A stretch of 64,000 nucleotides of DNA, from assembly GCF_022829545.1 (NCBI RefSeq), contig NZ_JAKSYM010000410.1, positions 62,001-126,000 of the forward strand. Reading direction: 5' to 3'. Below the pieces are notes generated by a model. It was given only the letters and a program-made list of their open reading frames with translations. It ran no database searches and was not told the origin of the DNA. A program made the position numbers and the translations under genes. This stretch comes from Methylobacterium sp. J-030. GTDB taxonomy: Bacteria; Pseudomonadota; Alphaproteobacteria; Rhizobiales; Beijerinckiaceae. Positions 1 to 7,445 of the stretch are shown here, in pieces (the first letter of the stretch is position 1; each line of letters opens with the position of its first letter).

Positions 1-614
1 AGCTCGCCCGCGCGGTGTGCGAGAAGCTGGCGATCACCTGCACGGTGCAGGCGCGCCGCTTCGACACCCTGCTGGACGCGCTGGACAGCAAGCAGGGCGA
101 CGTGGTCGCCGCCGCGATCCCGCTGACGGCGAAGCTGCGGGAGAAATTTCTGGCGACCCGGCCGTATTTCCGCTGGCCGGCGCGGTTCGCGGCCCGGACC
201 GACCGGGGCCTGCCGGTCCCCTCGGCGGCGGCGCTCGCCGGCCGCAGCGTCGGGGTGCTCGGCAACAGCGCGCATGCGGCCTACCTGAAGACGTTCTTCC
301 CGAAGGCCGTGGCGAAAGACTTCACTGATCTCGCGGCGGCCGAGGGCGCGCTCAAGCGCGGCGAGATCGACTACCTGTTCGCCGACGGCCTGAACCTCGC
401 CCTCTATGTCGGCGGCCAGGATGCGGAAAACTGCTGCGCGCTCATCGGCGGCGACTACCTGGAGAACCGCTATTTCGGGGAGGGGATCGGGCTGATCACG
501 CGCCAGGAGGACGCGGCCCTCTCCCGGGCGCTGGACGACGCGCTCCAGCGGGTCTGGGACGACGGGAAATACACCGAGCTGTACCTGCGGTTCTTCCCCG
601 TCAGCCCGTTCTGA
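1..614 (+). CDS. Amino-acid ABC transporter substrate-binding protein, family 3 (5' partial)
   Basis: The reading frame is open from base 3 of the window and continues upstream, so the true start lies outside; the GTG at 15 is internal. The visible 200 residues have the alternating beta/alpha pattern of family-3 periplasmic binding proteins: a segment on dismantling a 'puzzle' of allowed states (residues near DSKQGDVVAAAIP), a hinge region, and a C-terminal lobe with RYFGEGIGLITR and a final helix ending YLRFFP. Such proteins bind polar amino acids or related small molecules in the periplasm and deliver them to an ABC permease. No permease or ATPase follows; the next genes are a toxin-antitoxin pair, so the partners, if any, are upstream. 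Substrate cannot be read from the sequence. Confidence 0.75.
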   Translation, partial: LARAVCEKLAITCTVQARRFDTLLDALDSKQGDVVAAAIPLTAKLREKFLATRPYFRWPARFAARTDRGLPVPSAAALAGRSVGVLGNSAHAAYLKTFFPKAVAKDFTDLAAAEGALKRGEIDYLFADGLNLALYVGGQDAENCCALIGGDYLENRYFGEGIGLITRQEDAALSRALDDALQRVWDDGKYTELYLRFFPVSPF

Positions 615-678
615 GGGCTTTCATCGCCCGCGGGAATCGGGGATCCTGCCTGGAGTGCTTCGGCCGTCGGAGGGCACC

Positions 679-906
679 ATGACGGATCTGCTCGAAAAGG
701 CCGTGGCGAAGGCGCGCGACCTGTCTCCGGACCTGCAGGACGCGATCGCGCGCCTCATGCTGGCCTTCGTGGGGGATGAGGACTCGGTCTACCGGTTCAC
801 GCCGGAGGAGGCGGCGGAGCAGGACGAAGCCGACGCCGAGGAGGCCCGCGGCGAGTATGCCACCGATGCGGAAGTCCGCGCCATCTGGGCGAAGTATGGC
901 CTGTGA
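679..906 (+). CDS. Small acidic protein, probable antitoxin of a ParE-type pair
   Basis: A 75-residue acidic protein (start ATG at 679; an upstream in-frame start at 655 would add eight residues with no clear benefit). It is rich in Glu/Asp/Ala in the C-terminal half (EEAAEQDEADAEE), has a helical N-terminus (LLEKAVAKARDLSPDLQDAIARLML) and ends in AIWAKYGL, an ending often seen in short antitoxins that sit upstream of ParE toxins. Its stop overlaps the next gene by four bases (GTGA), so the two are translationally coupled. The role as antitoxin is inferred mainly from size, charge and position; no DNA-binding motif is obvious. Confidence 0.6.
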   Translation: MTDLLEKAVAKARDLSPDLQDAIARLMLAFVGDEDSVYRFTPEEAAEQDEADAEEARGEYATDAEVRAIWAKYGL

Positions 907-1181
907 GGCTGCGGCTGACCCGCATCGCCGCGCGCCAGCTCGATCACGTGCTGGCCGATATCACGCGCCATCATCCGGCGGGTGCCGACGCCGTCCTGCA
1001 GCGGATCGGCGCGTGCTTCGAGCTCCTTCTCCGACATCCCTATGCTGGCCAGACGACTGACCGGCGTGGCATACGGCGCATCGTCGTGACACCTTACCCC
1101 TACATCATGACCTATCGCGTCGGTTCCGATGAAGTCATCGTACGCAGCATCCGGCACACGGCGCGGCGGCCGATAGCCTGA
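903..1181 (+). CDS. Type II toxin, RelE/ParE family
   Basis: A 92-residue protein with the RelE/ParE layout: N-terminal strand RLRLTRIAARQLDHVLADI, a helix with HHPAGADAVLQRI, the 'LLRHPYAGQTTDRRGIRRIVVTPYPYIMTYRV' type core with the Arg-rich strand, and a C-terminal strand VIVRSIRHTARRP. ParE toxins poison DNA gyrase and RelE toxins cleave mRNA on the ribosome; the short form and RHTARRP ending fit ParE better. It starts with GTG overlapping the stop of the acidic partner by four bases. The pair lies just upstream of lysS, but a gap of over 100 bases separates them, so no functional tie is implied. Confidence 0.8.
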   Translation: MRLRLTRIAARQLDHVLADITRHHPAGADAVLQRIGACFELLLRHPYAGQTTDRRGIRRIVVTPYPYIMTYRVGSDEVIVRSIRHTARRPIA

Positions 1182-1303
1182 GCGGCACGCCCGCTACAGG
1201 GCGCCTACGGGTGAGCGGGTCTTCGCATTGCACACCCGGGCGTTCCGCTCCGGGGCGAACCGCTCTAGGGTGGCACGTCCACTTCGCGTTCATCCCAGAA
1301 GAC

Positions 1304-3004
1304 ATGCAAGCCGCTCCCCCAGCCCTGACCCTCGATCCCGACACCATCGAGGCCGCCGCCAACGCCGCCGCATGGCCCTTCGAGGAGGCGCGCAAGCTCG
1401 TGGCGCGGCTGGAGAAATCCGGCAAGACGGAGGTGCTGTTCGAGACCGGCTACGGCCCCTCGGGCCTGCCGCATATCGGGACCTTCGGCGAGGTCGCCCG
1501 CACCTCCATGGTGCGCCACGCCTTCCGGGTGCTCACCCGCGACGCGGTGCCGACCCGGCTGATCGCCTTCTCGGACGACATGGACGGGCTGCGCAAGGTT
1601 CCGGATAACGTGCCCAACCGCACGATGCTGACCGCCCATCTCAACCAGCCGCTGACCCGCGTGCCGGACCCGTTCGGCACCCATGACAGCTTCGGGGCGC
1701 ACAACAACGCCGAATTGCGCCGCTTCCTGGACACCTTCGGGTTCAGTTACGAGTTCCGGTCAGCCACCGAATGCTACCGCTCCGGCGTGTTCGACGCGGC
1801 GCTCCTGCGCGTGCTCGAACGCTACGACGCCGTGATGGAGATCATGCTACCGTCCCTGCGCGCCGAGCGCTCGGCCAGCTACTCGCCGTTCCTGCCGCTC
1901 CACCCGGTCACCGGCCTCGTGATGCAGGTGCCGATCGACGAGGTGAAGGCGGAGAGCGGCACCATCGTGTGGCGCGATCCCGACACGGGCGAGCGCTACG
2001 AGACGCCGGTGACCGGCGGCCACGCCAAGCTGCAGTGGAAGCCCGATTGGGCGATGCGCTGGGTGGCGCTCGGCGTCGATTACGAGATGGCCGGCAAGGA
2101 CCTGATCGACTCGGTCAAGCTCTCGGGCAAGATCGCCCGGGCGCTCGGCGGCGAGCCGCCGGAGGGCTTCAACTACGAACTGTTCCTGGATGAACAGGGA
2201 CAAAAAATCTCGAAGTCGAAGGGCAACGGCCTGACCATCGACGCGTGGCTCACCTACGGCACGCCGGAATCGCTCGCTCTGTTCATGTACAACAAGCCGC
2301 GTGAGGCCAAGCGGCTGTTCTTCGACGTGATCCCCCGGCACGTGGACGAGTATATCGGCTTCCTCGACCGCTATGCCGGCCAGGACGCGAAGCTGCGCCT
2401 CGGCAACCCGGTCTGGCACCTCCACGCCGGCAACCCGCCGGAGCCCGAACGGGTCGAGGGCGCGAGCCTGACCTTCGCGATGCTGCTCAACCTCGCCGCG
2501 GTGGCCAACACCGAGGATCCGGCCGTGCTGTGGGGCTTCATCCGCCGCTACGCGCCGCGGACCGGTCCGGAGACCCATCCGGGCCTCGACCGGCTGGTGA
2601 AGCACGCCCTGACGTATTTTTCGGATTTCGTGCGGCCGGCCAAGACCTACCGGGCGCCGACCCAAGAGGAGCGGGCCGCCCTGGAGGACCTGTCGGAGAC
2701 CCTCAAGGACCATGCCGGCTCGACCGATCCGGAGGCCCTGCAGGCGGCGGTCTACGAGGTCGGGCGGCGCCACTTCCCCGACACGTCCGGCAAGGCCAAG
2801 AGCCCGGACGGGCGGCCCGGCGTGTCGCAGGCATGGTTCACCAGCCTCTACAACGTGCTGTTCGGCGAGGCGCGCGGGCCCCGGTTCGGCTCCTTCGTGG
2901 CGCTCTACGGGGTGGAGGAGACGCGGGGGCTTATCGCGGCGGCCCTGTCGGGGGCGCTGGTGGCCGAGCACGAAGCCTTCGCGGCCGGCAAGACGGAGGC
3001 GTGA
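1304..3004 (+). CDS. lysS: Lysyl-tRNA synthetase, class I
   Basis: Charges tRNA-Lys with lysine in the cytoplasm. At 566 residues it has the class I architecture: the HIGH-like motif HIGT at about residues 57-60, the KMSKS-like motif KISKS at about 301-305, a Rossmann catalytic domain between them, and an alpha-helical anticodon-binding C-terminus. This is the archaeal-type LysRS that many alphaproteobacteria use instead of the class II enzyme. The ATG at 1304 is chosen because family proteins begin shortly before the WPFEEA segment; the open frame extends upstream to 1211 but that part looks like non-coding leader. The next gene starts at or just after the stop, so a two-gene transcript is likely. 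Confidence 0.95.
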   Translation: MQAAPPALTLDPDTIEAAANAAAWPFEEARKLVARLEKSGKTEVLFETGYGPSGLPHIGTFGEVARTSMVRHAFRVLTRDAVPTRLIAFSDDMDGLRKVPDNVPNRTMLTAHLNQPLTRVPDPFGTHDSFGAHNNAELRRFLDTFGFSYEFRSATECYRSGVFDAALLRVLERYDAVMEIMLPSLRAERSASYSPFLPLHPVTGLVMQVPIDEVKAESGTIVWRDPDTGERYETPVTGGHAKLQWKPDWAMRWVALGVDYEMAGKDLIDSVKLSGKIARALGGEPPEGFNYELFLDEQGQKISKSKGNGLTIDAWLTYGTPESLALFMYNKPREAKRLFFDVIPRHVDEYIGFLDRYAGQDAKLRLGNPVWHLHAGNPPEPERVEGASLTFAMLLNLAAVANTEDPAVLWGFIRRYAPRTGPETHPGLDRLVKHALTYFSDFVRPAKTYRAPTQEERAALEDLSETLKDHAGSTDPEALQAAVYEVGRRHFPDTSGKAKSPDGRPGVSQAWFTSLYNVLFGEARGPRFGSFVALYGVEETRGLIAAALSGALVAEHEAFAAGKTEA

Positions 3005-3009
3005 GCGCG

Positions 3010-3621
3010 ATGATCGTCGACAGCCTCGCCGCCCTGGAGGCGATCTACCACGCGCCCCTGGCGGCGGCTTCCACGGTCAAGGTGGCGGGTTCGATCACGC
3101 CAGACTACGCGGCGCTGATCGCCGCCGCGCCCTTCGCGGTGCTGGCGACCTCCGGCCCGGAGGGCCTCGATTGCAGCCCCCGCGGGGACAGGCCGGGCTT
3201 CGTGCGGATCGCCGACCCACGCACGCTGATCCTGCCGGACCGGCGCGGCAACAACCGGATCGATTCCCTACGCAACATCGTGCGCGATCCCCGCGTGGCG
3301 CTGCTGTTCCTGATCCCGGGTTCGGGCACGACCCTACGGGTGAACGGGCGGGCCCTGATCTCGGCCGATCCGGATCTGCTGGCCTCCTTCAGCGTCGACG
3401 GCCACGCGCCGCGCACCGCGCTCGTGATCACGGTGGACGAGATCTACTTTCAGTGCGCAAGGGCGATCATCCGGGCGCGGCTGTGGGATCCGGACGCCCG
3501 GGTCGATCCGACAAGTCTGCCGAGCCCGGGGGCGATCCTGGCGGCGCTCACCGCCGGGGAGGTCGGTGGGCAGCGCTACGACGCGGACTGGCCGGAGCGG
3601 GCGGCGAAGACGATGTGGTGA
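3010..3621 (+). CDS. PPOX-class FMN-dependent flavoprotein
   Basis: A 203-residue protein of the pyridoxamine 5'-phosphate oxidase split-barrel superfamily. The core shows FAVLATSGPEGLDCSPRGDRPGFVRIADPRTLILPDRRGNN, then IRNIVRDPRVALLFLIPG and a TLRVNGRA strand, all typical of the DR_2398-type PPOX family (TIGR04025). These proteins bind FMN (or F420/heme in relatives); the reaction is unknown. Start ATG 3010; a GTG at 3001, overlapping the lysS stop, is in frame and equally possible, and would make the pair translationally coupled. The 3' end runs convergently into the low-complexity tail of a minus-strand antitoxin remnant. Confidence 0.85.
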   Translation: MIVDSLAALEAIYHAPLAAASTVKVAGSITPDYAALIAAAPFAVLATSGPEGLDCSPRGDRPGFVRIADPRTLILPDRRGNNRIDSLRNIVRDPRVALLFLIPGSGTTLRVNGRALISADPDLLASFSVDGHAPRTALVITVDEIYFQCARAIIRARLWDPDARVDPTSLPSPGAILAALTAGEVGGQRYDADWPERAAKTMW

Positions 3622-3790
3622 GGGGCGGCTCGTCGAGGTCCGCGAGGGCGGCGTCGAGGAAGGCGTCCAACGCAGCATCGGCGGCATCGGCTTGCGCGAC
3701 CAGCAGCGACTGGCGCCGGCATTCCGCGGCGAAGCCCGGCCGGCTCGTGTCGTGAGGCTCCCAAAGTCCCTGCACGATCGGCATGACCAT
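3548..3790 (-). pseudogene. Remnant of a MazE-like antitoxin (C-terminal part only)
   Basis: An 80-residue frame whose middle, RPGFAAECRRQSLLVAQADA followed by DAFLDAALADLDE, matches the C-terminal half of the short DUF3018/MazE-like antitoxins that normally read GLRPIQIWVPD before this block. The expected N-terminal helix and the IQIWVPD strand are missing or scrambled (PIVQGLWEPH instead), and the last ~25 residues read through the antisense of the neighbouring flavoprotein gene. No MazF/PemK toxin follows. A minus-strand TATAAT lies at 3814-3819 and a GGGGAG Shine-Dalgarno-like run precedes the ATG at 3790, so it may still be expressed. I regard it as a decayed antitoxin; a short real orphan gene is the alternative. 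Confidence 0.5.
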
Positions 3791-3813
3791 TGGCGTCTCG
3801 CTCCCCGTCGCTG

Positions 3814-3819
3814 ATTATA
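3814..3819 (-). promoter_or_regulatory. Consensus -10 hexamer TATAAT upstream of the MazE-like remnant
   Basis: Reading on the minus strand, TATAAT sits about 24 bases before the ATG at 3790. A TTGACG lies upstream at 3841-3846 but the spacer is 21 bases, too long for a standard sigma-70 promoter, so only the -10 element is convincing. Confidence 0.35.
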
Positions 3820-3879
3820 GTGAGAGGAGCGGACGACGAACGTCAAGGCGGGCGGGGACCCGGCCATCGCTGTTCCGCC

Positions 3880-4779
3880 TCACCCCACCAGCGCGAGATC
3901 CTGCGTCTCGGTATCCGGGATCACGTCCACCTCGACCTTCAGGCGCTGCTTGCCCGAGCCGCTGACGATGCCGTCGACCGGCGCCACGTCGCCGTAATCC
4001 CGGCCGCGGGCCACCACGATGTGGTCGTCCCGCGCGGCCACGCCGTTGGTCGGGTCGAGGCCGAGCCAGCCCGCGCCGCACCAGACCGCAACCCAGGCGT
4101 GGCTCGCATCGGCCCCGCGCAGGCGCGGGCGGCCGGGCGGCGGGACGGTGCGGAGATAACCGCTGACATAGGCCGCCGGCAGGCCCATGCCGCGTAAGGC
4201 GGCGATCATCACGTGGGCGAAATCCTGGCAGACCCCCGCCCGCAGGGCGAAGGATTCGGAGAGCGGTGTGTAGACATTGGTGGCCCGGGAATCGAAGCGG
4301 AAATCCCGGCCGATCCGCAGCATCAGGTCGTGGGCGGCGCCGTAGGCGCTGCGGCCGGCGGAGAAGCTCGGCCGCGCGTATTCGGTGACCTCCGGCAGCA
4401 GCGGCACCCGGCCGCTCGGGAACAGGAAATGCACCGGCGCCCGGCCGCCGAGATCGCGCCCCGCCACCACGGCGTCGCGGACCCGCTCCCAGGCCATCCC
4501 GGATTCCGGCGTCGGCGGCTCGGGACGCTCGACCCGCACGGTGGAGAGCGCCTCGACGCTGAAGGTGGTGTGGGGCGTCTCCAGGGTGATCGCCAGGGCG
4601 TCGATCCCGAAATAGTCGTGCCGCGTCACCGCGGTGGCGGGGCTCGGGTCGACCGTGACGGCGCTCGCCAGCACGCTCTGGCCCTCGCCGTCCTGCGGCT
4701 TGAGCCGGAGGGTGCAGCGGGCGAAGCGCACCGGCTTGCCGTAGCGGTAGGTCGTGCGGTGGCGCAGCGTGTAGATCAT
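3880..4779 (-). CDS. Transglutaminase-like cysteine protease/ligase family protein
   Basis: A 299-residue cytoplasmic protein with an N-terminal beta domain (MIYTLRHRTTYRYGKPV) and a transglutaminase-like catalytic core. The Cys-His-Asp triad is readable: C184 in AGVCQDFAHVM, H227 in ASHAWVAVW, and D242 in LGLDPTNG. It is the last gene of the minus-strand cluster 10724-3880 with the DUF2126 and ATP-grasp/alpha-E genes. Family members have been predicted, from gene neighbourhoods, to act as peptidases or amide-forming enzymes on peptides. I use the ATG at 4779; a GTG at 4791 would add four residues. A 26-base inverted repeat lies in the gap upstream (4861-4886). Confidence 0.85.
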   Translation of the reverse strand: MIYTLRHRTTYRYGKPVRFARCTLRLKPQDGEGQSVLASAVTVDPSPATAVTRHDYFGIDALAITLETPHTTFSVEALSTVRVERPEPPTPESGMAWERVRDAVVAGRDLGGRAPVHFLFPSGRVPLLPEVTEYARPSFSAGRSAYGAAHDLMLRIGRDFRFDSRATNVYTPLSESFALRAGVCQDFAHVMIAALRGMGLPAAYVSGYLRTVPPPGRPRLRGADASHAWVAVWCGAGWLGLDPTNGVAARDDHIVVARGRDYGDVAPVDGIVSGSGKQRLKVEVDVIPDTETQDLALVG

Positions 4780-4860
4780 CCCGGCGGCCACGTTATGCGA
4801 CGCCCGTCGCCCGTGGACGTCGGCAAGCGCGAAGGCGCGCCGCAGCGCGTGCTGCGGATC

Positions 4861-4886
4861 GTTCTTGAGGCGTCAGCGTCAAGAAC
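4861..4886. promoter_or_regulatory. Inverted repeat between ATP-grasp/alpha-E and transglutaminase genes
   Basis: GTTCTTGA at 4861-4868 pairs perfectly with TCAAGAAC at 4879-4886 around a 10-base loop, in the otherwise empty 115-base gap of an operon. It could be an operator for the downstream gene or an mRNA processing/attenuation hairpin; there is no U-run to support a simple terminator. Confidence 0.4.
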
Positions 4887-4894
4887 GCACCTCA

Positions 4895-7432
4895 TCAAGC
4901 CAAGCCTGTCAGTTTTTCCGGGCGCAGGGCGTTCGGCCCCGCCGGGAAATAGCGCGCCGCGATGCCGTCGGCGAGGCGTTCGAGGTCGGTCTCCAGGGCG
5001 GTGAGGCGCACGGCGTCGAAATCCGCGGCCTCGCCGCTGCGCAGTTCCGCCAGGATGCGGGTGGCGAGGCGGCCCTGCGGCTCCGGGATGCCGTCGGCGG
5101 CGAGCGCCGGCAGGTCGGCGAGGTGCCGGGTGATCGCCTCCGCCTGGAAGGCGATCGAGCGCGGGTTGTAGGGGTCGAGCAGCACCATGTCGCGCACGGG
5201 GTCGAGGGCGGCTCCCTGCAGGTAGCGGCGGCCGTAGCCGATCTGCGAATCGCACAGCGACAGCATCACCCCGAGGCAGCCCGGGGTCGCCTCGTCGTTG
5301 GCGAAGGCCAGCGCGAAGGTGCAGGTGTTGATCGCCCGCTCGATTCGCCGCCCGAGTTCGACGAAGTGCCAGCCCTCCGCCCGGCTCATGTTCTCGTGGG
5401 TGAGGCCGGAGAGCGCCGCGAGCTGGCTCAGCGCCCGCTCGGCCCGGCCGGTGAGCTGGGATTCGGTCAGCGCCCGCTCGGTGTCGAGGGAGAGGGACTC
5501 GCTCAGATCGGCCAGCACCCGCCAGACCTCGCCGGAGAGGCGGGCGCGCAAAGCCGCGGCGTTGCGGCGGGCCGACCCGATATGGGCCCAGGCCGAGCCC
5601 GGCCGCTCGCGCCCGGAGAACGCCTCCTGGGCGAGGCGAGCGGTGGGCAGGTCGGCGGCGCCGATGGCGGCCCAGTCGTGCAGGACGGCGCGCAGCGCGA
5701 GGGCCGCCGGCGTGTCGAGGGCGCCCGAGATGTCGGCCCCGACCGCGTCGCCGACGCTGCGCAGATGGGCCAGCACCAGCCGGATCACCGCCTCGGCACG
5801 CTCCAGGTAGCGGCCGAACCAGAACAGGCCGTCGGCCGCCCGGGCGGGGAGATGGCCGCCGACCCGCCGCACCCGCGGGGCCGCGTGCGAGCCGATCAGG
5901 GGCGCGGCGATCGGCTGCTCCGAGAGCACCCAGACATCGGCCGAGCGGATGCCGAGCCGCAGCTCGATCGGGTCGACGTCCTCGCGCTCCGAGACCCGGC
6001 AGAAGCCCCCCGGCATCACCTGCCAGCCGAGCGGCGTCCGCGTGGCGAAGACGCGGACCACGAAGGGGCGGGGCGCCAGGGAGAGGCCGCCCTCGCCGCG
6101 CTCCCAGCCCGGCATGGTCGAGAGCGGCGCGGCCTCCTGGGCGACGTAATCGAACGGCCGGTCGCGCAGGGCCGCCACGACCCGCTCCCGCTCCGCCGCC
6201 AGGACCGGCCCCGCCAGGATCGCGTCGCGCGCGGCCCCGCGCTGGGGCGTGGCGGCCGGGCGCAGGATCAGGCTGTCGAGGTTCGCCTGCGCGTGGCCTA
6301 AGCCCTCGAGATCGCCGCACCACCACGTGCGCGGATGGCCAAGCCGCAGGGGCTCGCCGAGAACCCGGCGGGCGATGCCGTCGAGGTAGGGGGCGAGCGC
6401 CGCCGATTCCACGAGCCCCGAGCCCGGCATGTTGGTCACCACCAGGGAGCCGTTGCGCAGGGCCTCGAGGATGCCGGGGACGCCGAGGCGCGAGGCCGGG
6501 TTCAGCTCCAGGGGATCGAGGAAGTCGGCGTCGATCCGCCGCCACAGGGCGTCGGCCCGCTTCAGGCCGGCGACGGTGCGCACGTGCAGGCGCCCGTCCT
6601 GCATGACGAGGTCGTCGCCCTCCACCAGCATCAGGCCGAGATAGCGGGCGAGCGCCGCCTGCTCGACATAGGTGCTGCTGTAGGGGCCAGAGGTCAGCAG
6701 GCAGATCCGCGGGTCGATCCGCTCCGCGCCCAGCGCCAGCCCGTCGCGAAACGCCTGGAAGAAGGCCGGCAGGCGCTCGACCTGGAGGTCCTGGAAGAAG
6801 TCCGGGAAGGTCCGGGCCAGGACCATCCGGTTCTCCAGCGCCCAGCCGAGGCCCGAGGGCGCCTGGGTCCGGTCGGCCAGCACCTGCCAGCGCCCGTCCG
6901 CCCCCCGCCCGAGATCGGCGGCGTAGAGCTTCAGGTAATGCCCGCCGGGGGGCACGACCCGGTGGAGCGGGTGCAGGAATTCCGGCGTGCCGGCCACGAT
7001 CGCGGCGGGAAGAAGCCCCTCCTCGACCAGCCGTCCGTCCCCGTAGACGTCCGCGAGGATCGCCTCCATCAGCTCCGCGCGCTGGACGATGCCGGCGCTC
7101 AGCGCCGCCCATTCGGGGGCCTCGATCACCAGGGGCAGGCAGCCGAGGGGCCAGGGATGCTCGCGCTGGTCGCCCGCGATGCGGAACGAGATGCCGGCGT
7201 CCCGGATGTGCCGCTCCGCCGCGACGAACCGGGCCAGGATCTCCGGCTCGGTGAGGCCGCCGAGACGGTCGAGGAGGCGCGACCAAGCCCCGCGGGGCTG
7301 GCCGTCCGGCCCCAGGAACTCGTCGGGCCGGCCGGGGGCACGGCGGTAGCCGGCGGCCCAGCGGGCGACGCGCGCCCGCGGGTCCTCCGCCGGCTCGGCC
7401 CCGGCGAGGCTTGCCGCGAGCGCCGCCTCCAT
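4895..7432 (-). CDS. Circularly permuted ATP-grasp / alpha-E domain fusion protein
   Basis: An 845-residue two-domain protein. The N-terminal ~480 residues match the circularly permuted ATP-grasp family (DUF404/DUF407): RHIRDAGISFRIAGDQ, the HYLKLYAADLGRG and QAPSGLGWALENRM segments, LLTSGPYSSTYVEQAALARYLG and VVTNMPGSGLVES. The C-terminal ~330 residues are the helical alpha-E domain (DUF403): RAADGLFWFGRYLERAEAVIRL at its start and several Arg/Glu-rich helices. ATP-grasp enzymes form amide bonds through acyl-phosphates; the substrate here is unknown. In many genomes the two domains are separate adjacent genes, so this is a natural fusion. The upstream DUF2126 gene ends 13 bases before the ATG at 7432, indicating one transcript. 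Confidence 0.88.
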   Translation of the reverse strand: MEAALAASLAGAEPAEDPRARVARWAAGYRRAPGRPDEFLGPDGQPRGAWSRLLDRLGGLTEPEILARFVAAERHIRDAGISFRIAGDQREHPWPLGCLPLVIEAPEWAALSAGIVQRAELMEAILADVYGDGRLVEEGLLPAAIVAGTPEFLHPLHRVVPPGGHYLKLYAADLGRGADGRWQVLADRTQAPSGLGWALENRMVLARTFPDFFQDLQVERLPAFFQAFRDGLALGAERIDPRICLLTSGPYSSTYVEQAALARYLGLMLVEGDDLVMQDGRLHVRTVAGLKRADALWRRIDADFLDPLELNPASRLGVPGILEALRNGSLVVTNMPGSGLVESAALAPYLDGIARRVLGEPLRLGHPRTWWCGDLEGLGHAQANLDSLILRPAATPQRGAARDAILAGPVLAAERERVVAALRDRPFDYVAQEAAPLSTMPGWERGEGGLSLAPRPFVVRVFATRTPLGWQVMPGGFCRVSEREDVDPIELRLGIRSADVWVLSEQPIAAPLIGSHAAPRVRRVGGHLPARAADGLFWFGRYLERAEAVIRLVLAHLRSVGDAVGADISGALDTPAALALRAVLHDWAAIGAADLPTARLAQEAFSGRERPGSAWAHIGSARRNAAALRARLSGEVWRVLADLSESLSLDTERALTESQLTGRAERALSQLAALSGLTHENMSRAEGWHFVELGRRIERAINTCTFALAFANDEATPGCLGVMLSLCDSQIGYGRRYLQGAALDPVRDMVLLDPYNPRSIAFQAEAITRHLADLPALAADGIPEPQGRLATRILAELRSGEAADFDAVRLTALETDLERLADGIAARYFPAGPNALRPEKLTGLA

Positions 7433-7445
7433 CACGGCCCCCCGG

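Noticed and set aside
3841..3846. TTGACG as -35 box for the antitoxin remnant
   Set aside because: The spacer to TATAAT is 21 bases, outside the normal range, so it was not called as a full promoter.
3548..3880. MazF toxin partner of the antitoxin remnant
   Set aside because: No frame on either strand in or beside this region has MazF/PemK features.
4776..7286. Minus-strand open frame of 836 codons in a second frame
   Set aside because: Alternate frame of the ATP-grasp/alpha-E gene; its composition is Arg/Ala/Gly/Pro-rich and the other frame carries all family motifs.
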